DNA of 64,000 nt, from contig CAKJVC010000061.1 in the NCBI GenBank assembly GCA_918026815.1, positions 744,001-808,000 of the forward strand, given 5' to 3'. Under the pieces are notes generated by a model. That model saw only the letters and a list, made by a program, of their open reading frames with translations, had not been told where the DNA came from and ran no database searches. The DNA comes from Chalara sp. BL73 (lineage: Eukaryota > Ascomycota > Leotiomycetes > Helotiales). Below are positions 8,854-20,500 of this stretch, one piece after another. The translations under genes and the position numbers were made by a program. Each line of letters starts with the position of its first letter. The first letter of the stretch is position 1.

Positions 8854-10860
8854 TCAGACTTTATCGTCCGGCTTTTTCTTGCGCGACTTACTGAGCCACT
8901 GCTCATAACGGTCCCACATCTTGTGGCTCCAGAGCTTCTCCGTCTCGATACCATCGTTGTGTCTTTGCCGATACTGCAAGCTTAAGTTCTCCATTTCTCG
9001 ATTGGCATTATTCTCCTTTTTCACTAACCCCCAATCAAGGCGTGAATACCAGACCAACCACACAGCAAAGAAACTAAGAGTTATCGGAATAGAGAACAGA
9101 TAATACCACCAACGGACTCGGTCTTCTACAACCGGTGCACTATACAGCGACTCCAAAAAGGTTAATAGCGGAAGAAAGAACATGGTCTTTCACTTACCCA
9201 GAGAAAGGAGCTCGGAAGTAACAAATTTGCTAAGAACGCTATGACCTTCATAGCAGCGCTGTCACGGGCGTTTTCAGAGCTCAGACGATGCGAATTCATA
9301 GCAATAGCGAGGCTGATGGCATTGTTATCTTGGGCAACTCGATTGTTGTACTATGGTCATTATTCAGTAAAATTTCCTGTCAGACGAATCCCAAACCTGA
9401 GAAACTCACAACTACCCCTAAGGTCTCCATCTTACGAGTGTAGGCTGCAGCTGCTTGTTCAAATCGTTTCATTAGAGCCGTGTTATCATCGAAATACCTC
9501 TTGAGGCACGTATGCCATTCATTCTGAGGCATTTGAGCATTCGGCAGCTCGAATACTTGACTAATAAGTCTGCCCATATCAATAGTGAGCTCCAGATGGC
9601 CGTTGCTCAGGTGGTGATGTGTAGCGAGAAATGCCTTGTTTGCCAGATCATTGTCAAACGGGACCATTGTCGTTAGGGACGATTGCAGCTGCTCTGGTGG
9701 ATCTGTCTGCGTTGGAGCAACTGTGTGTGTTGGAGAAATTGCCTGCGTTGGAGCATCTGTCTGCGTTGGAGCAACTGTCTGTGTTGGAGCATCTGTCTGC
9801 GTTGGAGCATCTGCCTGCGTTGGAGTATCTGTCTGATTTTGAGTACTTTTTTGGGATTCTTCTATCTTACTGTCCAGATCAAGAGTTTTGTAACGAACTT
9901 CCGATATGTTTTTGCCTAACTGCGTTACCATGGTCTCAAAAGCATAAGCTGGAAGCAAAAGCGGATGTAGCGCAAGCTCAATATTAGTGTTGACGAAATC
10001 GAGGATGTCTTTGATACTGGCATTTGGCTGGTAGCCAACGAGACAACAGGTCACTTCAGAATCTGGGTCATATGACAGGACTAGAGTCCAGAACTCGTTT
10101 GTCAAAAGCTGTTGTTGTAGCAGAATCCCTGACTTTGGTTTAGTGGAGGCACAGTTACTTTGAAGGCGGTAACGAACCGATCCCATTCCCCTCGGTTGTA
10201 ATCATTGCGACTCCAGTTGCTAATATGAACGTCCTTTCGAATACCAAAGGAAGCCTGAATGTTTTTTGGATGTTTTCGTATATGTCTTGGTTCCTGAAAG
10301 GCAGTCTTCTTTCCACCAAAGGTGCCATCTTCTCTGGGTAGTGCTGGATTCTTAAATAGTCAGATGGCCTCGCCGTGATTTGGTTTTGAGCTTACAATAG
10401 TCGCAAACGACGCTTATTACTTAGATTAACTTTGTAGCATTTCCCCTCAAGATAGTCTTTCAATTCATCATCTGATGAGATGAGATCATGCTGGGAAACA
10501 GGAGGCTACTGAGGTCAGTGAATCCAAATGAGGCAAAGTTGGTTTGTAGGATAGGCTCACCGAATGAGCCCAGATGTCGAGGTATTCACCAGAGAATCCT
10601 TTATCCCAATATTTTAAGCCAGGCGTTGGCTGATCTGAGGTGTATAGAGCGGCCATTGCCGGTCTGTACAAACAGGCAGCGCTCAATTCTGATGACTTCA
10701 AGAGTATAGCAGCTGTTGGGCACAGCCCATTTACAGGACGAATTTTATCACTGATCTTGTTCTCCGGCTGTACTGTGGAGGACGACGGATCTTTCCGCTT
10801 CTCTACTTGTGGCTTTCTTGGCTTCAGCTGCTCCGGCGCCACATTCTCTGTGGACGGCAT
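8854..10860 (-). CDS. CorA-like fungal membrane protein, five exons, one apparent frameshift
   Basis: Exons: 10860-10561, 10490-10396, 10333-9410, 9350-9198 and 9150-8854, with donors GTGAGC, GTAAGC, GTGAGT and GTAAGT. The C-terminal half is typical of fungal CorA-like proteins: a long cytosolic part (FWTLVLSYDPDSEVTCCLVG), a helix (NNRVAQDNNAISLAIAMNS), RDSAAMKVIAFLA leading into membrane segment one and LLPSSF, and a second segment (FSIPITLSFFAVWLVW). The GMN selectivity motif of true CorA channels was not seen. A Thr/Pro/Gln minisatellite fills a linker. Exons sum to 1769 nt, one short of a multiple of three: the frame reading NRGEWDRF jumps to that reading YRLQSNCAST near 10160, with no room for an intron. 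Either a one-base deletion or a sequence error. Confidence 0.65.
9700..9836 (-). repeat. 18-bp minisatellite, about seven copies, in the CorA-like gene
   Basis: Units resembling GTTGGAGCATCTGTCTGC repeat every 18 bp and encode six-residue units such as DAPTQT. It sits in the linker between the soluble domain and the membrane part and keeps frame. It also creates spurious open frames on the opposite strand. Confidence 0.8.
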
Positions 10861-11303
10861 TCGACCAGGCTAGATTTTCAGGCAACTGTCTTTATTTGAC
10901 ATGGCATGATTTTAATTTGTAAGAGAATTCAAAGGCTCATAAGCGTATCAGCCAGTAGCTTTTGCTCACGGTTGAACTTGTTTGCAGAATCCGTGACACA
11001 TTGTCAATTATCCTGATTCGTTCTGGAAGTCAGGCTGTGGCTGACTCGATCCATCGTATTGCATCGAAGTACACTCTCAGTCCAATTACTCCACGTAGGA
11101 AGTGCAAGGACGACAGTCCATCCCGTACTATTCCCAATTTGCAGTAGTCTCCCTTGAAAAATTGTGACTTCGCGCTAAAAGTCGTATGATAGCGAAATAG
11201 TTGTATTGCTAAGACAGTATAAATGAGTGAGCTGTGAATTCCCAAACATTCGTCAGAGGGTGACAGAATTCTCCGGCCAGCCCCAACGTTATTTTTCCCC
11301 TAC
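10861..11303. other. Upstream flank of the CorA-like gene, no other gene recognised
   Basis: Short frames only; presumably holds the promoter of the minus-strand gene. No TATA box stood out. Confidence 0.35.
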
Positions 11304-11835
11304 TGTGATAAGTCGCAGTGGGGTATGACTTATTCACGCTAATTTGGGTCCGTGCACACACGCCAAGTGTGAGGCTCTTCTCCATGTTATGCTTCTCGGA
11401 AAACGTTTATACGTCTGTAAACAAATGCGTAGGCTTCCACGGAATATGTTACTGTTGAACGATACATAAGGCGCAATAATAATTCGGCAAGAAGCATGTA
11501 TTTCCTGCCGTTTCACAGTTATGAGCCCTACCTTCCGCCTGTTGTAGTGGTAAAAATTCCTCATCCACAAAATGCCCCGCAATATTGCGTCACATATTTT
11601 AAGCGAATAAAGCTTCCTCTCCACTTTTCACATCGCCGACCAAAACAAGCAAATTACCGATAAGTAAAACGAAATATGAGACTTTAAGTAGCGCCTATAT
11701 GCATTATTATTATTAGGTTGTTCAGAAAAGACGGTGTTCTCTGGTGGGGTACGTTGAACGATATTAAGGCGCAATAATAATTCGGCATGAAGCATATGCT
11801 TTTTGCCGTTTCAGTTACACTTTTATGTCAGACCC
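11304..11835 (+). repeat. LTR-like dispersed repeat, copy B, split by an insertion
   Basis: Starts TGTGATAAGTCGCAGTGG and matches copy A at 7558 up to GTTAC (11448-11452). It resumes after the inserted element at GTTAC (11814-11818) with ACTTTTATGTCAGA, again as in copy A. Differences are largely C/T and G/A. Confidence 0.55.
11453..11813 (+). mobile_element. Miniature LTR-type retroelement (TRIM-like), 361 bp, with 5-bp target duplication
   Basis: Two direct terminal repeats of about 62-63 bp (11453-11515 and 11752-11813) begin TGTTGAACGATA (CGTTGAACGATA in the right copy) and end CCGTTTCA, i.e. TG...CA. Five-base direct duplications GTTAC flank the unit at 11448-11452 and 11814-11818. The interior of about 236 bp has no open frame. 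A purine-rich GGTGGGG lies just before the right repeat, where a polypurine tract is expected. The related repeat at 7558-7730 shows the uninterrupted site. These features match terminal-repeat retrotransposons in miniature, which are non-autonomous. Confidence 0.7.
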
Positions 11836-11968
11836 CCTTTCCGTACGCACGTCATGGCTGAACGTGACGTTGAATATTGGCAGAGGCAGTGCCATCCGAA
11901 GCTATATTATTTTGTTCTGGGAGCATCAAAGATATCTCATTAGTGTTTGTCCAATCACCCAAGTCTCA

Positions 11969-13997
11969 CTACCTTCGTTTCCGACCTGCCTCTCTCCAAG
12001 CCTGAGCATAGATTTGTGCCAACGCAACCCTTTCTGCGAGCCCATCCGACTTCCATTCCACGATCATGATATTCAGCACACGATCATGGCTCCCCGAATC
12101 GTCAAAGATATTTTCGTCATACCGACGCATATAGTGAATTGCCCGACCTAGAAATTTCATGTGGACATCCACGACCGATACAGAGCGATCATCCGAAGTA
12201 TGAGATGATTTCTTGACACTAGATATCAGGGGAAGTCCATAGTCGCAGATGGATCCTGGAAGGAAAGGTCGGGAAGAAAAAGTCAGACCGCATGCTTGCC
12301 GCGCAAATCGCGAATGCGATGCATTGGCTCGCGAGAGAAGTAGGGAATTCCAACATAAGCCGACGACTCGATGCTAAAGGAGGAGGACGGAAGGGCCTCT
12401 GTTGAGAATCTGAGGACTCACGGTTTGAGGTCTGGGTCGTGACACCAGCTGTCATCATCCAATAGCGGCTCTACCTGGAGATCTTCTAACCTCCTCCGTC
12501 GTCTTCGGTTAATGTGCTCCCTCGAAGCTCCGCCATATAGTGAACTTTACCAAGCCATCCCACCCACGACCAACCAGAACACATTGTAACATTGTTCCTA
12601 GTCACTCTTCGTTGTATATCACGCGCTGCCGGTATTCAGAGTAATCCTGCATCCAAACTCCGAAGCGGCAAACCATTCACAATCTCTTCTATTCCTAGAC
12701 ATTCATCACGGCCAAGATGCCCCCGAATCCATTCAAATGTCCTCTTCATAGGATAAGTTCCTGTTCGTGTAATCCTCTACCAAATACCTGTATAGATCTC
12801 TCTCCTCATCTTCTGCTAAATACGAGCCATTTTGATCATGTTCAACTTCTGCTCTGCGGACTGCGAAAGCTAATCGATTGAATATTTGCAATGTATCATT
12901 CTAAGCAGGAATTCTGCGCGTTTCGTAAGCTGTCGCCTCGTGGCAGTTGAAGTAAAGCTGCTTCTACGTAAAGTAGATACAGCGTCGCGATAGAATGCGC
13001 TCTTGGAAAGTCCAGCCACGCGAATCGTACGTGATCCCACTGTCGAGGACTTCGTAATGGTTGGGAGGTTCAACAGCCAAAGGCAGCTTACGAATTGTAG
13101 CTATCGCCTGGGGTAGGCGAGTGTATTGTCGGACTCCAGGAAGAAAAGAGCGCCTTGGGCAGAGAGCGACAATGGTAAAGAACCCCTGGTTGTAAATCTT
13201 ATTCATCCCTTTGATGTTTTCTCGTTTGCTACACTCGTCATCTTGTATAATTCACAAGCTATCGATCCAGAGATAACGCTCCCCGAGCACCCCGACGAGG
13301 GATATCGAATCTTGGATGATGTGTGTAAGCTGTTCCCAGTGATTTTCCAACGCACCCGATATCTCCAGCGTTGAGATATTGGCTCTCGTAGTCTAAAGCA
13401 TGCCAGTGCCGCCCCAAACATAACTGAGAGCTATGTATCGCTCACCCGACAGGATTGAGACTAGCTTATTATCTAGAACGTCTATTGCAAGAATCTGAAC
13501 GCGCCGACTTCTACTTGCCTTGAGGTCTGCTAACTTGCAACAATCGTGTTTCTCCAGGCACTTTGTGAGCCACTCGCGGACCCTGCTTGCCGAGATTGTC
13601 TGGTCATTCTGGTCGACCTCAATGCCTTGGACCTGTCTCAAGGCTTCCTTCATACCAACTGAACGAATACCATGTGCTTGGCGAACACTGTCCCTGTAGT
13701 TGTCTTCTGTCACCAGCATGATCCTTCCCATGCCTGTACCGCAATATGAAACTGAAAGGCCCACTTCGCCATATTCTTCGCTGATTGACAGAATGCAGCC
13801 CTTATTTGTGGTTCTTTGCTCATAGCCTCTAGTGTCTCTGGAGATATGAAACTTCCTTTGGTCAGAAGAGACAGCACGAGTTTGCAAAGGGGGCAATGCG
13901 TTCTTTTTTGAATGGCATCGTATGATCCAAGCCGGTGCTGCTTGGCTAGAAGGAGAACCACTCGAGGTTTTACAGATGTCTCAGGAAAGGTCGACAT
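11969..13997 (-). pseudogene. HET-domain gene, broken
   Basis: The N-terminal part (MSTFPETSVKPRVVLLLAK, then HCPLCKLVLSLL) leads into a HET domain with YIALSYVWGG, LGERYLWIDSL, IIQDDECSK and SRGWTFQERILSRRCIYFT. The C-terminus, VLNIMIVEWKSDGLAERVAL, is typical of these proteins. The gene is dead or damaged. A TAG follows GGTGML where CAG (Gln) is expected. A TGA sits where the Cys of the DSLC motif is expected, and a TAG follows RCIYFT. There is also a frame change near 13805, consistent with loss of one base. HET proteins trigger cell death in fungal heterokaryon incompatibility. Divergent partner: none. Confidence 0.75.
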
Positions 13998-15223
13998 GGA
14001 AAGCTAGATCTATTGAACTATGACAGCGATTCGAATCACATCTTTACCACCAAAGGCTTGTGGCAATGGCGAGGACGAGACCTCGATGCGACTGGGACAA
14101 TCAAAATTGTACAAGAATTCCCCTAATAATCTATTTTTCGACAACACAGAGAAAATTCTGCGACCCAGAGCATCGCGCTTACTCCATAGGACTGGGCCGA
14201 AAAGACTAGGACTGTGGTACTGAGACTTCCCTTTCACTAAAACCTGCCATAATGCCACTTTAATAATCATATTGGCTAACGCACCATAAATAAAGATGAC
14301 AACCCGAGATCGAAAGCGGCCACAACAGGGTTCATGACTTCAGCTAGCGTTAGCCAGAAATGCTAGTTATGCTAGCTAGAATAATCAGGTCGGCTAGGAA
14401 AGTTAGCTAGAAACGTATTGCTTTGATTTTTTTGGTTAAGCATATTTTGTAAACTAATAGCTGATTCTAATTGCGAATTGAAATTTGATCAAATATCATA
14501 TTCTGTTACCTTGTTTTGCGTTGTTGTACGTTGGCCGTTATATCATGCGATACAAGGGCTATATGGCTTGCTTATGGTTTGGTAAGTATAGGTCATGTCT
14601 CGCACACGTAAGAAATAGCTCGCGACCCGCTAACATTTGTAAGTTAACTTTTTGTTATTACAAACAAGTAAGCGAATACCATTTCGATAAGTAAACGTGC
14701 TTAAAGCCGATAGGGATGCCGAAATGGACGGATCTCGAGACACTTTAGGTTTCTTTACAACAGTACTTCCAGACATCGACCCTACAATTTTCCTTCGTGC
14801 GATTAAGCATCCCGAACTTCTGGTTTTTTTACTACTACCAACGCAAGCACGGTGCTGCTCTAGCAGTCTCAACTCGCATCTTTTTGAGATACACAAGATT
14901 TCGGCACCAGCTGGCGACCTATTATACAACTGCGACAAAACTTAGATCCCGTTGATGCTACTTACGACTTTAGTTGCTCAGCGACGAATCGACAACACTT
15001 GATTTTCTGCCATTATACAACGAGTATCCATGTGATTGCTCCGCTTTTTGTGCAGCTCATACAAAGTATCAACGGTGCGTCTGATCACTGCCCGTGGTAT
15101 ACAATACCTATTCAGCCGGACAGAGATCATCTAGGTTCATATCCACAGCTGGTATCCGGGCCTGCTACTGGATAGTGAGAACAGCAATCAAAAGGATTTA
15201 GAAGGGCCAAACCAGCCGCCAAA
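13998..15223. other. Intergenic, AT-rich, no gene recognised
   Basis: Around 14340-14420 the short word GCTAG/TTAGC recurs several times within 80 bp, without a longer unit. Open frames of 70-100 codons on both strands near 14630-14945 overlap each other and show no signature. Nothing else is supported. Confidence 0.4.
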
Positions 15224-15520
15224 TTACACGCCAGCAGATATCGAGAGCGCTCCCTTGCTTGTTTTGACGGTCAACAGATTCCCAGTTTTGAGGCCTACCG
15301 TTTTTTGAACAGCCCCAAACATGCCACTACCTAATGTACTCAACTTCTCGTGGACGATTTCGGGTAGCTTCTGATACTGCGAAGCTACAGATGGAGTATA
15401 GTAGCTCCGAAGTTCGTATGCTGTGAATGGTAGACTTTGCAGATTTAGGAAGCCCAAGTCGAGCTCCGGAGCGACCTGCTTTTTAGCGAACACTGCCTTT
15501 GCTTGCTCAAGTGCTTATCT
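15224..15520 (-). pseudogene. Protein-kinase-like N-lobe fragment
   Basis: About 90 residues contain a glycine-rich loop (LGSGMFGAVQKT, i.e. GxGxxG) followed by KTGNLLTVKTS, where the VKT is the expected place of the ATP-binding Lys. The frame stops soon after, before any C-lobe, and downstream minus-strand sequence is stop-ridden. An upstream TAA closes the frame. It reads as a truncated kinase relic; a real spliced kinase cannot be built from what follows. Confidence 0.45.
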
Positions 15521-16013
15521 TGTGCTCGGCTCCTTTGGTGCGCTGCGAGCAGTACCCTCTGCCTTGGGTCGTCTTAGAGTCAGTAAATTCTATCATTGTC
15601 CAATGCAGGACATGCAGAATATCCAAACAACCATCTTATGACCACTAATTTCAGCCAACGTCGAGGGCAGGGGGATTAAACAATAACTCACTTCTCATCC
15701 CACAGGTCATAAGGCAAAAAGAAGTAGGATGCCTAAGTCAAAGGCTTCAACCCTGGTAGAGGGAGTGGGTTCAACTGGACGACACGAAGTCCTTGAATCA
15801 GTGAACGACAGAGTTCTGTTAATGCTTTCCTTGATAGCTATTGCTGAAAGTATTTTTTCCGTCAAACGGCTGAAAGATGCACAGCTAAAATTCATGAACC
15901 TTCTCCTTGGTGTACTGCATAAAGTAAATGTGTAACTAAATATTCCTCACTGTTGATCTGACAACCGCCAGGGCCAAGTGGTGGATCGTAATACTCGTTC
16001 TGCTTATATAAAG
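15521..16013. other. Intergenic, no gene recognised
   Basis: A 68-codon frame at 15729-15935 looks protein-like but has no family signature and no splice context. Nothing further supported. Confidence 0.3.
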
Positions 16014-16515
16014 GTTCAGGTATACTTTGTGGGACATATCTTCTGGAAGGCTGTTTCCCAGTTATCGCAGCTACTCAAATCAGACAATTCTTGTCCATTA
16101 GCAGCGACAGAGGACCCGACACAATTCGGATCCTGGAGCCAACCTCCACCAAGCAAGTCTATCCCCAGCGCAGATTCCACATGCTGGTGAACACTATTAG
16201 AATTGGCTATGATGGGCGGTGCTCCAGAAGAGGGAGGCCACGCGTCTGATCTGATATATCGGACGTCAGAAGGGTGAAAGGAAATCGTTGAATCTTCATG
16301 CTGGAAAGAGCTCTGCGGGTAAGGGTCAGCTAGGATGCCATTTGCGATTGGTGCTGGCCCACCACATCCTCTAAATGGGTATACTCAGTAGTACTTACTA
16401 TATCTGCCGAAAGGTATAGGTTTCCACCCAACTTCCTATCCTTCAGCCGGATGATAGGCCACTGGTTTGTGCCTTTGGGCAAAGCGAAGGCCCGTATATA
16501 TCCATTAGAGACTTA
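16014..16515 (-). pseudogene. Unrecognised coding-like relic in two frames
   Basis: One minus-strand frame reads RAFALPKGTNQWPIIRLKD and LGGNLYLSADI, followed by a perfect GTAAGT. A second frame further on reads FHPSDVRYIRSDAWPPSSG, then ALGIDLLGGGWLQDPNCVG, ending at about 16014. Neither has a start codon, and no acceptor between them restores phase. The two probably belong to one spliced gene that has decayed or lost a base. Family unknown. Confidence 0.3.
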
Positions 16516-17572
16516 GCATATCGATTTTAATTAAAAATCTTATTGTTGGTAGGTAATATATCTCTATACTCTTGAAAGGAGGCCCTGTGAATTAAGCGAG
16601 TTAGCCTGCATTTCGAAGATTAAAGCCTATAAGCCGCTGAAGCGAATTTGGCTTGGGGCGTTGGCCCGTGAAAACCAGAAAAAGTTGGGATGAGCAAACC
16701 TTCCGGTACCTACCTGCCGAACAGTAGATGAAGTGGGCAAAAGGTGCTACAACAATAAAGTTTGGCCTAGGGAAGGAAACTTGGTCTCGTCATGGCTGTG
16801 CGAACGATGAGGAATGGCGCAATAGCAATCTTCCTTGGCGGAAAAGGGCGTAAAACATAATTAGCTGCCTAATTATGAGCCTAATTTCATTGTTACACAG
16901 ACGAATGCTGAGCTTCCATGGCGTTACTAGGGCTTAAGGTCTGGCCCCCAAATGCACATGATAGCCAACCAGATGGGTCTCCGACTTTCTCATCTCAGCT
17001 TCCCATCTCAGCTTCCCCAGCATCTCTAAGCTGCTCAACAGCACTTGACTCTGTCATGCATAAGCAGCCCTACGCAGCCGCCAATGCAAATTCTCTCATC
17101 GTCTGGGAGTCTTGAGCACCGTTTTCCCTGCATCTCTATGTCCGAACGCCATATCGCTGCTTCGATTGGCTGATAAAGATAGGCCTCTCCCACTCCATTC
17201 CCAATGATCTCCCAGATCTCCAACGGACGGGTAAGGCTATGCAAGGCTGACTATTTGAAGACACCAATGGAACTGATCTCCCGGGATCTCGCAGAGGGAT
17301 TGGTTCGCCTTCGAGTTGAGACTTCTAGGCTGGCCAAACACAACCCTTACTCCAGGCACACCCTGCCAGCTAAATCACATCCTCAGAACCATACGTCTAT
17401 TTGGGACTGCCGTTGCAGCCTCACAAGTGCTATCTATCTTTGTCTTTCTTTACTGACGTGAACAGAGCTGCCATGTATCTTCATCCGTTCCTTGAGCTGA
17501 CTACTACAACGATCAATCATTTACTTCTAACTGTCATCGCCGTTCGTTCCTGAGCATATTTTGATTTCCACA
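16516..17572. other. Upstream region of the DUF3433 gene, no other gene recognised
   Basis: GC content rises from about 16900 and frames of 65-85 codons on both strands overlap. They resemble 5' flank or leader rather than genes. No TATA box stood out near 17573. Confidence 0.35.
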
Positions 17573-20500
17573 ATGGCGCCCTCAATTAGGAGCAGCCGAG
17601 ATAGTTGGGCGAGTCGAGGGAGGAGGCTAAAACTTTCACGTAAGTATTTCCTGTGATCCCCGACTGGCGCATGCATTGACCGGAATTTGTTTAGAACGAG
17701 GAGACCCTCAAAAACGGCCGATGCTTATCCGGATCTACGGCCTAACTGGAAGCCTGATCGTTACTATTGCCCTGATTGTTCTCCTTATTATTCTCCAAAA
17801 GAAGTTGCCGGATGGCTCAAACTCGAGCTTCCATATTCCCTTGCGGAGGAATTTGGAAAATGTACCAGCTCAACAGGAATACCATGAAGTGGTTAGGTGG
17901 CAAGAGAGCGTCTTGGAAGGTGCCTGTCCTTTGCCTCGAGCAACCAACTTTGCTGATATCAATACAGCGGAGAAGAGATCGGCTCAACTCGAACCAAGGA
18001 TAACCTTGGCTCCAACATTCATTCCTAAGCCAATATTCCACTTATCTTTGGGCTGCTATAGCACCAAAACCAGCTGCATTACGGAGCGGTTCCCAGACAA
18101 GTTGCGCAAACGATACCAGGAAGTTACGTGCCGCAGTACAGTTGTCGAAACGCCTTGTTCGACATCAACCTCTTCCTCTCCAATTCTTTTACCTATAGAA
18201 TCACCTATTCAGTTTTCACATTCTCCAACCATTACACCAACACCTACACCAATGGCAACTTGTATCAGGGGAATTAGTTTTGATATTTCTTGCACGACTG
18301 AGCCAGTTATTTTGAAGGCAAAGAGGCAATGTGCAGCAACACATTGTTCGCTGCTAAGGGTGGGAATATGCACCACGACCACCTCAAGTACACCTACGCC
18401 AACATCCAGCACCTCAATTCCCACTCCGACTCCAACATGTATCAGCGGAACGAGTCTTGAGATTGCCTGCACCACAACATACCACAACATTCTAAGGGCA
18501 AAGAGACAACTCGAAATTTCATGTTCAACATCGACCCTTGGACCATGCTCTACGAGCTCCTCTTCTCGAACTTCAACTTCCTCGAGTGTTACCGCACCCC
18601 CTGTCTCTGTTAGCAGCAATTCTTGTGTCGCAACTGCAGTATCATGTTCAACCTATCGGAATGTTGATGCAGGATACGAGACATCTTGCGCGACCTCCTA
18701 TTCCTCCATGGCGGGCTGTCCCTCGTCGCTGAGCTCGACAAGTATTATAATCACGAGTTCGAGCAGTTCAACCTCTTCGGCTTCTTCGACGCTATCATCT
18801 ACGAGTTCGTCAAGTATCATAACCATGAGCTCGAGCAATTCACCCTCTTCGGCTTCTTCGACGCTACAGCCTACGAGCTCGAGCGCTTCTTCAAGTTCGG
18901 CAACAACACCCCCCTCAAGTTCATCCCTACCAAGCAGTCCTTCAAGTTCCTCTCCATCAGTGGTACCAACAAGTTTGATAGCAAGTAGCTCGTCAAGCTC
19001 TGTTGCATCGACTTTACCCAGTAGCGTTTCTTATTCCTCTGTTCCTTCTTTAGGGAGTTCAATTGGGGTTACTCTACCTGTCCCTGCCGGTTCTATTTCC
19101 CTGTCTGGCCCATCACTGGCACTGTCTATTAGTGCTTCGATATCCCTAAGTGTGATTGTCACACCTGTTTCGGGGTCATCGGCCTCCCCAACGTCAATAC
19201 CACCAGTACTTGTGAACATTACAATATCGGGATCAGTATCCTCAGTATTAAAAAGTGAGCCTCTAGTGAGCCTGTTAGGAGGGTTAGTCTCAATAGGACC
19301 TCATTCAGGCTCTTCTATCCCGCCACTATTGTCTTCTGCATCTCTCCGTCCAGTAACATCTCTAGCGCTAGTGGAACTGGCTCCTGGAAGCCCAGCTAGC
19401 TTACCTAGTGCTTCAGACTCCTTCAGCCTATCTCCCTCCCCTATTATATTGGAGATTACATCAAGCCGTACTTCATTGACGGATGCGTCCACTCCTATCA
19501 GCCCTGCCACATCAATCTCGCCCAGTACATTGTCCAAGGTGTCATCTGGAAGCAGTGTGCCTTCAGCATCAGTTCCCGCGGCATCCTTGACAACGCCTTC
19601 TGGAAGTTCAATTTCAGCCATAGGCTCAGCATCGCCCGGTCTACTACAATCCATCGACGCCACTGGAAGCTTGGGTCCTAGTGGGACCAGCGGAGGGGGT
19701 GGAGGACGTCCCAGGCCGACAGACGATCCAAAAACAATCAATGCACAACCCGATATCTGGCCAGTCACCCAGACAATTCTGGGTGACTATACTCCTCTCG
19801 TTGTGGCTCGAGGTTTCCTCATGCTTCTCAGCGCACTTTACCACCAACTTGAAACATATGAGCCAATTCGGCAACTACTTATACCAGGAGGTGGTTCACT
19901 TGTCGATTCTCCTGTAATAATGCTTATACAGTTCGCCATAATTTGCGCGCACATTGGAACTGGTTTCTCTGCCGGAGCAACCTTTTTCGACACAAGCTAT
20001 TGCAATCCTGGTCAGACCAGTGATATAAAGATCTGCCCGCCAAGGTTGAGCGTCAACCCCTGGGTCATTAATGTGATTATCATCACACTTATCGTGCAAG
20101 CACTTACCATCGTCTTTGTGATCACGCAATGGTGGAAGAAGCTAAGTGGGTTCTCCGCAGATCCTACGAGCATCGCCGGCATAGCGGCATTTATGGGACA
20201 TCCGGAGGTGGAACAAGAGTTTGTTCTGCTTCCCACGGAAATCAACGCAGCAGGACTGAAACGTCGTTTGAGGGGAAAAAAGTTCAGATTAGGGCAGTTT
20301 GCTACAGAGGGAGGGGATGTGAAATACGGTATCATGCCAGTTGATAACGAAAACGAGCCGGCAGAAAAATATGGCTTCTTTGACATGCTTAAGGATTGGT
20401 GGGGGAAGCTCCAGGGCAAATATACTTTCCTCCACAATTGGAAGAAGAATAGACTATTATTGGACGCATTCTTCGTTGCGCTACTTCTCACACTTCTCGG

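Noticed and set aside
9631..9987. Plus-strand frames (66-118 codons) with ALEQLSVLEHL-type repeats
   Set aside because: Antisense shadows of the 18-bp minisatellite in the CorA-like gene.
14341..14420. Cluster of GCTAG/TTAGC words as a possible regulatory array
   Set aside because: No fixed spacing or longer unit and no gene whose start is near.
14630..14945. Overlapping open frames of 82 and 102 codons on opposite strands
   Set aside because: Both open over the same bases, no signature or signal, AT-rich surroundings; chance is sufficient.
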